DNA of 64,000 nt from positions 124,001 through 188,000 of the forward strand of contig CAZAEZ010000005.1 in assembly GCA_964484205.1 (NCBI GenBank). The letters are read 5' to 3'. This DNA is from M3007 sp964484205. Lineage in GTDB: Bacteria > Bacteroidota > Bacteroidia > Chitinophagales > Saprospiraceae. The notes under the pieces are model-generated. The model did no database searches. It was not told the origin of the DNA and worked only from the letters and a program-made list of their open reading frames with translations. The position numbers and the translations under genes were made by a program. Positions 35,036 through 44,096 of the stretch are shown in pieces (within the stretch, counting starts at the first letter, position 1; the number at the start of each line of letters is the position of its first letter).

Positions 35036-35063
35036 TTGTTTTTGATCCGGCGGGCTATCTTTG
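35036..35063 (+). promoter_or_regulatory. -33/-7 promoter of the TonB receptor gene
   Basis: A TTG at 35036-35038 is followed after 17 bases by TATCTTTG (35056-35063), an exact TAnnTTTG. Transcription should begin about seven bases later, giving a very short leader before the ATG at 35085. The upstream TTG start at 35061 is inside the -7 element and cannot be used. The promoter is back to back with that of lhgO. Confidence 0.7.
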
Positions 35064-35084
35064 CGGCCTTCAAACAGGATATTG

Positions 35085-37364
35085 ATGAAAAATTGTGCTC
35101 TTTTTATTGCTCTGCTCCTTTTTCCGCTTGGTTTAATTGCTCAACGTACAGGCAAAGGGACCGTGCGCGGCAACGTGTACGATAAGGAATCCGCTCAACC
35201 CATAGCCTTTGCAACGATACAGATTGAAGGTGCTTCCATGGGGACTTCATCCGACATAAATGGCTTTTTTTCAATTACAAACGTGCCGCTCGGGAAGTAC
35301 CAGTTGAAAGTTACCTACCTCGGGTACAATGATTTTACGGAAATGATTGAGATCAAGCCGAACGAGATCGTATACGAAACAATTTACCTGGAGGAAAGCG
35401 GGACAAATCTCGATGAGGTAATTATTAGTGGCAAAAAAGAACAGGCGCGTTCGGAAGTTCAGGTTTCCAAACTAACCGTAACGCCCAAGCAGATCAGAGC
35501 CCTCCCGTCTACCGGCGGCCAGGCCGACATTGCCCAATATTTGACCGTTTTGCCGGGGGTGATTTTTACCGGCGACCAGGGTGGCCAATTGTACATTCGC
35601 GGGGGCTCCCCGGTGCAGAACCGTATTTTGCTGGACGGGATGACCATTTACAACCCTTTCCACAGTATCGGCTTTTTCTCTGTTTTCGAGACCGAACTGA
35701 TCCGGAATGTGGATGTTTTGACCGGCGGTTTTAATGCCGACTACGGCGGGCGGATATCGGCCATTGTCGATGTGAAAACGCGGGAAGGCAACCGGCGCCG
35801 TTTGTCCGGCCTGGTTTCTGCCAGCCCTTTTCAGGCGAAGGCCATGCTGGAGGGTCCGATTGTACCGCTGAAGGAAGACGGTGGCGCCAGTGTGTCGTTT
35901 GTCCTGACCGGAAAGCAGGCGTTGATTGACCAGTCGGCTCCGACGTTTTATAACTACGTCAATGACTCCGTCGGGATTCCGTTCAACTACCGGGATGTTT
36001 ACGGCAAACTATCGTTGCTGGCCGGAAACGGCAGTAAACTCAACTTTTTTGGTTTCAGTTATGACGACGGGGTAAAATATCCGATCACCGAATTCTCCTG
36101 GAACAGCGCAGGCGGCGGCTTTGATTTCACCTTGGTGCCGACCAACTCGAACACCATTGTCGGCGGTACCCTTACCTACACCCGGTATGATTCCCGGATT
36201 GAAGAAGCCGACCGGAAGCCGCGCGAAAGCGGGATCAACGGTTTTTATGGGGCCCTGAATTTTACCAACTTCGACCGCAACAACGAACTGAAATACGGCC
36301 TGGAACTTACGGGCTTTCGCACCGAGTTTACCTTTGAAAACTTTCGCGGGTTTATCATCGAACAGTTTGAAAATACCACCGAGATCAGCGCCTACCTGCG
36401 CTGGAAGCGCAAAATCGGCCCCTTGGTGATCGAGCCGGGCTTCCGGCTCCAGTACTACCAGTCGCTCGGCAATATTTCGGCGGAGCCACGGCTTGGTTTG
36501 AAGTACAACATTTCGGACTTCCTGCGCTTCAAAGCTGCCGGGGGCTTGTATTCGCAGAACCTCCTGTCTACGGTGAATGAGCGCGACATTGTGAACCTGT
36601 TTGTCGGCTTCCTTTCCGGTCCGGAAGAAACGGTTTTCAAGCCGGGCACCACCGAACGCGTTGACCATCAGTTGCAAAAGGCCGTGCACGGCGTTGCCGG
36701 TTTTGAGGTGGATATCACCAATAACTTTGAAGTGAACATTGAAGGGTATTACAAAAAGTTTACCCAGCTCTTTGGCCTGAACCGCAATAAACTGGTCCCA
36801 CAGGATCCGAATTACATTGTAGAAACCGGAGAGGCTTACGGGTTGGATCTCTCGCTAAAACTGGAAGCAAAGCGGTTTTACATTTGGGGGGCCTACTCCC
36901 TGGGCTTTGTGAACCGTTTTGACGGCGATCAAACATATCCCCCGGTGTTCGACCGCCGGCACAACCTCAATTTGGTGAGTACCTACCAGTTGGGCAAAAA
37001 GAAGGAATGGGAATTTGGCGCGCGCTGGAACTTTGGCTCGGGTTTCCCCTTCACGCTGACGCAAGGTTTTTACAACAATGTCGGTTTTGGACAGGGCATT
37101 GGCACGGATGTGCTGGGCGGGAACGGCGACCTGGGCATTATTTATGCCGACGAGCGCAATGGCGGGCGTTTGCCGTATTACCACCGCCTCGATATTTCCC
37201 TCAAACGGACCTTCAGTTTTTCAAAACATGGAAAAATCGAAGTCACAGCCTCCTGCACCAATGTGTACGACCGCGAGAATATTTTTTACTTCGATCGTGT
37301 CCGTTTTTCCCGGGTAAACCAGCTCCCGATACTGCCGAGCCTGAGCATGACCATCCAGTTTTAA
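35085..37364 (+). CDS. TonB-dependent receptor with carboxypeptidase-regulatory-like domain
   Basis: This 759-residue outer-membrane transporter has a signal peptide (MKNCALFIALLLFPLGLIAQ), a CarboxypepD_reg-like domain (about 24-105: GTVRGNVYDKESAQPIAFATI), a plug domain (RALPSTGGQADIAQYLTVLPGV, YIRGGSPVQNRILLDGMTIYN) and a beta barrel ending in the aromatic residue of TIQF. It is shorter than SusC proteins and has no SusD partner gene, so a carbohydrate role is not indicated; substrates could be siderophores, cobalamin or a metal complex. selD starts 20 bp later on the same strand and may be co-transcribed. The promoter and start are well defined. Confidence 0.9.
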   Translation: MKNCALFIALLLFPLGLIAQRTGKGTVRGNVYDKESAQPIAFATIQIEGASMGTSSDINGFFSITNVPLGKYQLKVTYLGYNDFTEMIEIKPNEIVYETIYLEESGTNLDEVIISGKKEQARSEVQVSKLTVTPKQIRALPSTGGQADIAQYLTVLPGVIFTGDQGGQLYIRGGSPVQNRILLDGMTIYNPFHSIGFFSVFETELIRNVDVLTGGFNADYGGRISAIVDVKTREGNRRRLSGLVSASPFQAKAMLEGPIVPLKEDGGASVSFVLTGKQALIDQSAPTFYNYVNDSVGIPFNYRDVYGKLSLLAGNGSKLNFFGFSYDDGVKYPITEFSWNSAGGGFDFTLVPTNSNTIVGGTLTYTRYDSRIEEADRKPRESGINGFYGALNFTNFDRNNELKYGLELTGFRTEFTFENFRGFIIEQFENTTEISAYLRWKRKIGPLVIEPGFRLQYYQSLGNISAEPRLGLKYNISDFLRFKAAGGLYSQNLLSTVNERDIVNLFVGFLSGPEETVFKPGTTERVDHQLQKAVHGVAGFEVDITNNFEVNIEGYYKKFTQLFGLNRNKLVPQDPNYIVETGEAYGLDLSLKLEAKRFYIWGAYSLGFVNRFDGDQTYPPVFDRRHNLNLVSTYQLGKKKEWEFGARWNFGSGFPFTLTQGFYNNVGFGQGIGTDVLGGNGDLGIIYADERNGGRLPYYHRLDISLKRTFSFSKHGKIEVTASCTNVYDRENIFYFDRVRFSRVNQLPILPSLSMTIQF

Positions 37365-37383
37365 CCTGCACCTGACCGGATTG

Positions 37384-38427
37384 ATGGAAAAAGAAGCGAT
37401 CAAACTTACCCAGTATTCCCATGGCGCCGGTTGTGGTTGTAAAATTTCGCCCCGGGTTTTGGACCATATTCTCAAAACGCAAATCGCGCAACAGCCTTAC
37501 AAAAATCTCCTCGTTGGGAATGAATCCCGCGACGATGCGGCAGTTTTTGACCTCGGCGATGGGACGGCGCTGATCAGCACCACGGATTTTTTTATGCCGA
37601 TCGTGGATGACCCGGAGGATTTCGGGCAAATCGCGGCGGTAAATGCCATCTCCGATGTTTACGCCATGGGCGGCACCCCCTTGCTGGCGATTGCCATATT
37701 GGGCTGGCCCATAAACACCCTGTCGGCCGAGGTCGCCAACCAGGTGCTTGAAGGCGGGCGGAAGGCTTGCGCAGCGGCGGGTATTCCGCTTGCCGGCGGG
37801 CATAGTATCGATAGTCCCGAGCCCATATTTGGCCTGGCGGTTAGTGGACGGGTTCAGATCGATCATTTGAAAAAAAACGGCGGTGCAACACCGGGCGCCC
37901 GGCTTTTTCTGACCAAACCGCTGGGTGTCGGAATTTTAACCACGGCGCAAAAAAAAGGGCTGTTGAAACCCGAACATAGCCAACTCGCCCCCAACAGCAT
38001 GAAAACGCTGAACAAAGTAGGTGCGCGATTCGGCACGCTGCCTTATGTGCAGGCGATGACCGATGTTACCGGTTTTGGATTGCTGGGGCACCTGGGTGAA
38101 ATGTGTGCTGCCAGCGAAGCCAGTGCCGTGGTTGAGTTTGATAAGGTACCGACCATTGACCGGGCTATTCTGGATTTTTATCTTGAAAACAAAAGTGTAC
38201 CGGGGGGCACCCTGCGCAATTGGGAGAGTTACGGCCATACGGTTGCCGGAGTGCGCGACATGCAGCGCAATATTCTTGCGGACCCGCAAACATCCGGCGG
38301 TTTATTGGTCGCCGTGGCGCAGGAGGCGGAGTCCGAGTTTAAAAAAGCAGCCCTGGATGCAGGGTTTGATTTGGAGCCGTTCGGGTTTTTGATTGAAAAA
38401 CAGGCGGTGGCGATCACGGTGATATAA
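37384..38427 (+). CDS. selD: Selenide, water dikinase
   Basis: This enzyme makes selenophosphate from selenide and ATP. The 347 residues have the catalytic motif HGAGCGCKI (cysteines 17 and 19; cysteine, not selenocysteine), the DDAAVF metal/ATP site, TDFFMPIVDDP, AINAISDVYAMGGTP and TDVTGFGLLGHL, all standard for SelD. I use the ATG at 37384; a TTG immediately precedes it. It follows the TonB receptor gene by 19 bp. No selA, selB, selC or ybbB/selU gene is in the window, so whether selenophosphate is used for selenocysteine or 2-selenouridine cannot be told here. Confidence 0.95.
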   Translation: MEKEAIKLTQYSHGAGCGCKISPRVLDHILKTQIAQQPYKNLLVGNESRDDAAVFDLGDGTALISTTDFFMPIVDDPEDFGQIAAVNAISDVYAMGGTPLLAIAILGWPINTLSAEVANQVLEGGRKACAAAGIPLAGGHSIDSPEPIFGLAVSGRVQIDHLKKNGGATPGARLFLTKPLGVGILTTAQKKGLLKPEHSQLAPNSMKTLNKVGARFGTLPYVQAMTDVTGFGLLGHLGEMCAASEASAVVEFDKVPTIDRAILDFYLENKSVPGGTLRNWESYGHTVAGVRDMQRNILADPQTSGGLLVAVAQEAESEFKKAALDAGFDLEPFGFLIEKQAVAITVI

Positions 38428-38520
38428 CGTCTGCCCGGAAAGCAGGGGTGCATAGGTCTTCGCACGCGCAGGCAATTCCAAGTTTTCATCACGGAGGCAC
38501 GGAGAGTACGGAGATGTCTT

Positions 38521-38553
38521 ACTCGTCCTACGACTCAAAGTCGTAGGACGAGT
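38521..38553. repeat. Perfect palindrome after selD
   Basis: Arms ACTCGTCCTACGACT and its exact complement (15 bp) flank CAA. It has the same 15-3-15 layout and ACT-nnn-AGT core as 16428, 18000 and 25951, but a different outer stem. It sits between the converging selD and thioredoxin-protein genes, within a wider weak inverted repeat (TTCATCACGGA at ~38485 and CCGTGGTGAA at ~38572). Confidence 0.85.
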
Positions 38554-38598
38554 GCCCGCATAGCCTGTCTCCCGTGGTGAATAAAATTACAGCCTCGC

Positions 38599-40041
38599 TT
38601 ACTTCCCCTGGTGGATTTTTTCTTTTTGAAATCGAATCACATCCTCCATGACCTGGCCCAGCTGCTCTGCACCGATCCGTTTTACCAGAATTTCGTGTTT
38701 TCGGTCAAGGATAAAAATTTGGGGGGTTGACTGCACGTCGTACAGGGTTTTGTAGCGACTTTGGACGTAAGGGTCGTAGGTGTTCAGAAAGAGAAAATCG
38801 CTGAACCCTTTTTCTTCAAGGGCTTTCCAGCATTCGGGTCCCTCCTGGCCGACAGCCGTACAAACGGCAAAAACCTTCACACCGCGATCTTTGAATTTTT
38901 CGGCAAACTCAACCATGTGCGGCGCCGCTTTTTTGCAGTGGCTGCAGTCGGGCGCCCAGAAGAACAACACCGTAAAATCGGCGTCTACGTCCCAAAGGGC
39001 AGTGGGCTGGTCGTTCCGGTCTTTGACGATAATATTGGGCGCGATTTTGCCGATCAGAATGGGCTCGAGGCGCCGGGCATTGTCGCAGATTTTTTCGAGG
39101 TCTTCTTTGCCGACCCAGGTAGCGCCGCCATTGCAATAATAGTTTTGGGCAATGTGGACATAACAGGCGTCCATGCCCACCACCTTCGACTTTGCGTAGG
39201 TGTTTAAAAAATGGATCAGGTAAAATTTATAATTCTCGGGTGAGTTTTTGAGCTTGCCGATGATCAAATCCAGTGCTTGATTGATGCTGTCGGGGTGCTG
39301 TGGGGCAATTTTATTGACATAAGTGTCAATTTTTTGATGCAGCACGGGACTGCGCAACATGCAAGGGTCGGCAATGTCGATGTTGTCAAAATAATGTTCG
39401 CGGTACCAGTAGTATTTCCGCATTTGCAATTTCTGGGGGTCCGGCTCATTAAATTCCGGAATGACAGGTTCCAGGGAACTTTTGATGATTTTCGCCGTGA
39501 GCGTGCCCGGGCTTTTAGCCAGCAGGTTTTCCTGATATTGGCGCACTTCCTTGTCCAGTTTGCCGCTTTGTTCGATCAGGCGCAGCGAGTCGGCGGCATT
39601 GCCGTTTACGCGTCCGAGTTGCGCCCGGACGGTATCTGCCTCGATCCGGCGTGTGTTTAGAAAGCCCAGGTATTCATAAAACAGCGCATTATCCGCTGAA
39701 CCTTTGACTTTCATGTTTTCCACGGCGGCTTTCGCATCGGTTTGAATAGTGAAATTTTGCTCCGTTTCGGGCAGCAAAATCTGGATAAACGAATTGTCCG
39801 GTTTCAACACCAGCAAATAAACGCCACATGGCATAAGCGTATCGGCCTGGAACGTAAAGTAGCCATCCGGCCCGGCTTCGACGGTATCTTTTACATACTG
39901 TTTGTCTCCGTAGTGAAAGCCGAGCACCAGTTCGTTTTCCGGGTAATTATCCAGTTTTACCCGGATGCGGTAGCCGTTTTGTGCAGAAAGACTACCTGCT
40001 GAAACGAGGAGTCCGAGAATAATAGCGATGAAACGAGTCAT
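38599..40041 (-). CDS. Thioredoxin-domain protein with DUF4369/DUF5106-like N-terminus
   Basis: This 480-residue exported protein has a signal peptide (MTRFIAIILGLLVSAGSLSAQ), an N-terminal beta-rich DUF4369-like domain (RIRVKLDNYPENELVLGFHYGDKQY), a helical middle (DUF5106-like, about 120-320) and a C-terminal TlpA/AhpC-type thioredoxin fold with the redox motif WAPDCSHCKKAAP (residues ~364-376). It probably acts in the periplasm as a thiol oxidoreductase, a common type in Bacteroidota. The gene is convergent with selD and lies 31 bp downstream of the sigma-54 activator gene on the same strand. The redox partner is unknown. Confidence 0.88.
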   Translation of the reverse strand: MTRFIAIILGLLVSAGSLSAQNGYRIRVKLDNYPENELVLGFHYGDKQYVKDTVEAGPDGYFTFQADTLMPCGVYLLVLKPDNSFIQILLPETEQNFTIQTDAKAAVENMKVKGSADNALFYEYLGFLNTRRIEADTVRAQLGRVNGNAADSLRLIEQSGKLDKEVRQYQENLLAKSPGTLTAKIIKSSLEPVIPEFNEPDPQKLQMRKYYWYREHYFDNIDIADPCMLRSPVLHQKIDTYVNKIAPQHPDSINQALDLIIGKLKNSPENYKFYLIHFLNTYAKSKVVGMDACYVHIAQNYYCNGGATWVGKEDLEKICDNARRLEPILIGKIAPNIIVKDRNDQPTALWDVDADFTVLFFWAPDCSHCKKAAPHMVEFAEKFKDRGVKVFAVCTAVGQEGPECWKALEEKGFSDFLFLNTYDPYVQSRYKTLYDVQSTPQIFILDRKHEILVKRIGAEQLGQVMEDVIRFQKEKIHQGK

Positions 40042-40072
40042 GTGTATGAGAGGGATAAAAAGGTTGTTTGAA

Positions 40073-41365
40073 TTATAAATTGTACTGTTTTATTTTTCGG
40101 TAGAGGGTGCGTTCGGAAATTTTTAACTCTTCGGCGGCCTCCTTTCGGCGGCCATTGTATTTTTTCAAGGCGCGTTTAATGGCTTCTTTTTCAATTTCTT
40201 CCATGGCCAGCGGCGCGTCTTCCACGTCTGTCCGGTCGTACCCGCTTCCTGCTTTGCCGGGTTCAAGAATAATTGGCAATACCCGCCTAGAATCCGAAGT
40301 GCTGTCTGTCTGTTCATCGTAGCCATGATCCTCCGGGCGCGAAAGTTGCTGCTCCGCATGTGGGAAACTGAGCCCCGGCCGTAACCCGCCATAACCGCTG
40401 AGGTCGGGCATTTGCAGGTTGTTGCGATTGATGAGTTCAAAAAACAGCGCCTTGAGGTCGTTGAGGTCGTTTTTCATGTCGACCAGCAGTTTGTAAAAAA
40501 TCTCCCGTTCCTGAAAATCGTTGCCATTGCGGCCGGAACTGCCGTTGCGCCCTGAAATGGCCGGCAGGTTTCTGGAGAACAAATGCGGCATTTGTTGCAG
40601 GAGCGCTTCCTCATTGATTTCCCGTTCTTCAGATAAAACCGATAGCTGTTCCGCCACATTTTTGAGTTCCCGGATATTGCCGGGCCAGCGGTAGGTTTCC
40701 AGGGCAAATTGCGCCTGCGGGCTTAAGCGAATGGGGTCCATGCGGTATTTCTCCGCGAAATCAAACGCGAATTTGCGAAAGAGCACGGGGATATCCTCCC
40801 GCCGGTCTTTCAGTGCCGGTACCCGGATCGGCACGGTGCTCAGCCGGTAATATAAATCTTCGCGAAACTTGCCTTTCCGGACCCGTTCTTCCAGGTCGAC
40901 ATTGGTAGCTGCGATCACCCGGACGTCTGTTCGTTGCACTTTGGAAGAGCCGACGCGCAGGAACTCGCCGGATTCGAGTACGCGCAGAAGGTACGACTGG
41001 GTATCGAGCGGCATTTCGGCAATTTCATCCAGAAAAATTGTTCCGCCGTTCACCGTTTCAAAATAGCCCTTCCGGTCGCTTACCGCCCCGGTGAAGGAGC
41101 CTTTTTCGTGGCCGAACAATTCGGAATTTATCGTTCCTTCCGGAATAGCGCCGCAGTTGACGGCAATAAATTCGTTGTGCTTGCGCGTGCTGAGCGCGTG
41201 AATAATTTTTGAAAAAACTTCTTTACCGACACCGCTTTCGCCCATAATCAGGACCGAAAGATCGGTCGGCGCCACGCGGGTGGCTGTTTCCAGGGCGGCG
41301 TCGAGTAAGGCCGATGCGCCCACAATGCCAAACCGCGCTTTTATATTTTGAAGTTGATTTGCCAT
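40073..41365 (-). CDS. Sigma-54-dependent transcriptional activator (no receiver domain)
   Basis: This 430-residue bEBP has an AAA+ domain almost from residue 1: Walker A GESGVGKE, the sigma-54 contact loop as GSFTGA (instead of GAFTGA) in FGHEKGSFTGAVSDRKG, Walker B GTIFLDEIAEM and the arginine-finger region REDLYYRLSTVPIRVPALKDR. The C-terminus carries a Fis-type helix-turn-helix (RRKEAAEELKISERTLYRKIKQYNL). There is no N-terminal receiver, GAF or PAS domain, so activity is probably set by expression level or an interacting protein. About 100 residues of low-similarity linker separate AAA+ and HTH. Upstream is a 32-codon open frame and then miaB. Confidence 0.93.
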   Translation of the reverse strand: MANQLQNIKARFGIVGASALLDAALETATRVAPTDLSVLIMGESGVGKEVFSKIIHALSTRKHNEFIAVNCGAIPEGTINSELFGHEKGSFTGAVSDRKGYFETVNGGTIFLDEIAEMPLDTQSYLLRVLESGEFLRVGSSKVQRTDVRVIAATNVDLEERVRKGKFREDLYYRLSTVPIRVPALKDRREDIPVLFRKFAFDFAEKYRMDPIRLSPQAQFALETYRWPGNIRELKNVAEQLSVLSEEREINEEALLQQMPHLFSRNLPAISGRNGSSGRNGNDFQEREIFYKLLVDMKNDLNDLKALFFELINRNNLQMPDLSGYGGLRPGLSFPHAEQQLSRPEDHGYDEQTDSTSDSRRVLPIILEPGKAGSGYDRTDVEDAPLAMEEIEKEAIKRALKKYNGRRKEAAEELKISERTLYRKIKQYNL

Positions 41366-41372
41366 AATTCAA

Positions 41373-41471
41373 TTAATTACAACCTGCGCTGAGGCGAATC
41401 AGGTTGTCGTTGTGTTCCACCCATCCCTGGCCGAGGTGCTCTTTCACTTGGGAAATGATTACAGGTTCCAT
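41373..41471 (-). CDS. Possible small ORF (32 residues) between miaB and the sigma-54 activator
   Basis: An ATG at 41471 opens a frame of 32 residues starting MEPVIISQVKEHLGQGW and ending RLSAGCN before TAA at 41373. It fills the interval between the miaB stop (41493) and the activator start (41365), all on one strand, so it could be a real small gene or a leader coupled to the activator. No ribosome binding site or known family is seen. It may simply be chance. Confidence 0.3.
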   Translation of the reverse strand: MEPVIISQVKEHLGQGWVEHNDNLIRLSAGCN

Positions 41472-41492
41472 TTGTTTAATGTTGTTAGTTGC

Positions 41493-42929
41493 TTACGACG
41501 GAATACGGCCCAAAAGCGTCGCGCTGGTAGCGTCGTGAATTTCTACCTGCACATAATCGCCGGGCTTGAGTCCTGCTTTTTTAGGGAAAACAACCATCTT
41601 GTTTTGAGAGTTTCTGCCGCAAAAATCCTGATCGGACTTCCTGGAGTCGCGCTCAATCAGGACTTCGAATGTTTTTCCGATATCGGCCTGATTGTGTCGA
41701 AGGCTAATGGCGGTCTGTAAACGAATAATCTCGTTCAGGCGGCGTTTTTTGACGTCTTCCGGGATGTCGTCGGGGTATTTTCGGGCGGCCAGGGTGCCGG
41801 GTCGTTCCGAGTAATAGAACATGTACGACATGGAAAAATTAGCCCATTCCATAATGCTCAGGGTATCCTGGTGCTCCTGCTCCGTTTCGCTGCAAAACCC
41901 GGCGATGATATCGCTGGAAACAGCGGCTTCGGGCAAAATTTGCCGGATTGCCGCAAGGCGTTGTTCGTACCAGGGCCGGTCGTAGGTGCGGTTCATCAGT
42001 TCGAGCACCCGGCTGTTGCCCGATTGAACGGGCAAGTGGATGTATTTGCAAATGTTATCGTAGCGTGCCATCGTGTGCAGCACTTTGTCGGTCATGTCTT
42101 TCGGATGACTTGTGCTGAAGCGCACCCGAAGCAGGGGGTTCACTTGTGCCACCATTTCAAGCAAATCGGCAAAGTCAACCTGCTGATCCGTTTCGGGGTT
42201 TTTCCATTTGTAGGAATCGACATTTTGCCCGAGCAGGGTCACTTCCCGGTAACCGTTTTGAAAAAGATTGTCGGCCTCGGCAACAACACTGAACGGGTCG
42301 CGGGACCGTTCGCGGCCACGCGTAAACGGCACGACGCAAAACGAACACATGTTGTCGCAACCGCGCATGATGCTGATAAACGCGGTAACGCCATTGGATT
42401 CCAGTCGGACCGGGTTGATGTCCGCGTACGTTTCTTCCCGGCTGAGCAATACGTTCACCATGCGGTGCCCGTCTTCGGCAGCGCCGATGAGTTTGGGCAG
42501 GTCGCGGTAAGCATCGGGACCGACGACCAGGTCGACGAGTTTTTCCTGTTCCAGCCATTGTTTTTTTAAACGTTCGGCCATGCAACCGAGGATGCCGATT
42601 TTGGTACCCGGGCGGTTTTGTTTGATGCTATTGAATACCCGGAGTCGTTTGCGCACCGTTTCTTCGGCCTTTTCCCGAATCGAGCAGGTGTTGATCAGGA
42701 TCAGGTCGCTTGTTTCCACATCGCGTGTTGGCGCAAACCCGACCTCAGCAAGAATAGACGCTACGATCTCGCTGTCGGAGAAGTTCATCTGACAACCGTA
42801 GCTCTCGATGTAAAATTTTTTATCGCCGGAACTCCCGGACTCCTCCCATTGCTCCTTGAAGAGGATTTGGCCCTGTTTGCTTTCGTCAATGTTTTTCAGG
42901 CCGTTTAAGGTCGGATTGTTATCGTACAT
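41493..42929 (-). CDS. miaB: tRNA-2-methylthio-N6-dimethylallyladenosine synthase
   Basis: This radical-SAM methylthiotransferase modifies i6A37 in tRNAs reading UNN codons. The 478 residues show the UPF0004 domain with YIESYGCQMNFSDSE (first cluster cysteine), INTCSIREKAEE and GILGCMAERL, the radical SAM motif RGCDNMCSFCVVPFTRGRERSR (C-x3-C-x2-C) and a C-terminal TRAM domain (LIERDSRKSDQDFCGRN). The order and length are those of MiaB rather than MtaB or RimO. The start at 42929 fits a -7 element at 42953. The first ~35 residues (before DKKFYIESYG) are a typical variable extension. Confidence 0.95.
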   Translation of the reverse strand: MYDNNPTLNGLKNIDESKQGQILFKEQWEESGSSGDKKFYIESYGCQMNFSDSEIVASILAEVGFAPTRDVETSDLILINTCSIREKAEETVRKRLRVFNSIKQNRPGTKIGILGCMAERLKKQWLEQEKLVDLVVGPDAYRDLPKLIGAAEDGHRMVNVLLSREETYADINPVRLESNGVTAFISIMRGCDNMCSFCVVPFTRGRERSRDPFSVVAEADNLFQNGYREVTLLGQNVDSYKWKNPETDQQVDFADLLEMVAQVNPLLRVRFSTSHPKDMTDKVLHTMARYDNICKYIHLPVQSGNSRVLELMNRTYDRPWYEQRLAAIRQILPEAAVSSDIIAGFCSETEQEHQDTLSIMEWANFSMSYMFYYSERPGTLAARKYPDDIPEDVKKRRLNEIIRLQTAISLRHNQADIGKTFEVLIERDSRKSDQDFCGRNSQNKMVVFPKKAGLKPGDYVQVEIHDATSATLLGRIPS

Positions 42930-42952
42930 AACCGTTTGAATAATTTGCGCCG

Positions 42953-42986
42953 CAAAGGTACTGCCTTTTGCCCGATAAATGACAAA
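42953..42986 (-). promoter_or_regulatory. -33/-7 promoter of miaB
   Basis: On the minus strand TTTG (42986-42983) is followed after 22 bases by TACCTTTG (42960-42953), both matching the Bacteroidota consensus. The predicted transcript begins near 42946, leaving a leader of about 17 bases before the miaB ATG at 42929. Confidence 0.75.
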
Positions 42987-43031
42987 ATGGCAGTTTGCAA
43001 AATCCAGAAAAACAACTGCTGCCCGGCTTTT

Positions 43032-43898
43032 TCAACCAATCGTTTCGAGGACCTGCTCGATAAGTTTTTGGATGGCGAGCCGGGGATTTGCACTGAATTT
43101 TTTGAGCGGCCGGTTGGCAATAATGGCGCTCAGGGAAATCGCCCGGTGGCCGAGTAGCTTGCTCAGGCCAAATAATGCAGCTGTTTCCATTTCCAGGTTC
43201 AGGATTGGTGTTTCATTAAATGAAAATTGCTGGAGGACATCCAGGTACTCCGGTATCTGGACTGGAGCGCGCAGCTGCCGCCCCTGCGGGCCGTAAAACC
43301 CCGGGTTTGTGGCCGTAAATCCGGGATAAAAACCGGATGAAAATGTTTGAAGAAGTCCGGGATCGGCCTCGGCAAAATACGGGGCAACCGGGAAATTCCA
43401 GCGCCCGGAAAAGTGTGTGCGTAAGGCCTGAATGACCGGATGCTGCTGTTGGTCGGGTGCTTTGTAAAATTGGAGGAGCCCATCCAAACCGATCCCGCCG
43501 GTGGAGGCAACAAAATGGTCCACGGGCACTTCCGCCTGCAGGCCGCCGGCCGTTCCGAGGCGGATAATTGTCAGCGCAGTATGCTTGGGTCGGATCTCCC
43601 GGCTGTGCAGATCAATGTTCACCAGGGCATCCAGCTCATTCATGACGATGTCGATGTTGTCGGGCCCGATGCCCGTGGAAAGCACACTGAGCCGCGTCTT
43701 GCCCAACCAGCCGGTGTGGGTGATGAACTCCCGCTTTCGTACCTGGTGCTCGATGCGATCAAAATAACGGCTCACCATAGCCACCCGGTCCTGATCGCCA
43801 ACGGTGATGATAATTGGCGCTATTTGCTCGGGTTGCAGGTTCAGGTGGTAAATACTGCCGTCTTGGTTTAGAATCAATTCGGAGTCCTGTATCTTCAT
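43032..43898 (-). CDS. Nucleoside phosphorylase (PNP/UDP family)
   Basis: This 288-residue enzyme of the PNP_UDP_1 family cleaves a nucleoside with phosphate. Motifs seen are IIITVGDQDRV for phosphate binding, STGIGPDNIDIVMNEL with the family glycine-rich loop, IIRLGTAGGLQAEVPVDHFV, and LNLEMETAALFGLSKLLGHR, where MET-x-A is the ribose-binding stretch. The pattern is closest to uridine phosphorylase-like proteins of Bacteroidota; the exact base cannot be fixed by eye. The gene is monocistronic, divergent from the MFS gene with about 200 bp between, in which I saw no convincing promoter. Confidence 0.87.
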   Translation of the reverse strand: MKIQDSELILNQDGSIYHLNLQPEQIAPIIITVGDQDRVAMVSRYFDRIEHQVRKREFITHTGWLGKTRLSVLSTGIGPDNIDIVMNELDALVNIDLHSREIRPKHTALTIIRLGTAGGLQAEVPVDHFVASTGGIGLDGLLQFYKAPDQQQHPVIQALRTHFSGRWNFPVAPYFAEADPGLLQTFSSGFYPGFTATNPGFYGPQGRQLRAPVQIPEYLDVLQQFSFNETPILNLEMETAALFGLSKLLGHRAISLSAIIANRPLKKFSANPRLAIQKLIEQVLETIG

Positions 43899-44096
43899 TG
43901 TACTCAGTTTAAATTTTCTTTACTGGTTATTTCATAAACAACAAAAACAAACATCAAGTGGGTGCAAGATTTCACTTTTTTATGGCAGTGCTATTGCTTC
44001 GATGTGAAAATACGCCACAAATCCACGTTTCTTTGTGCGCGCTTTTATGGAGCTATCCCGTAAAGCATTTTTTCGATTTACAAGCAAACCTGCGTA

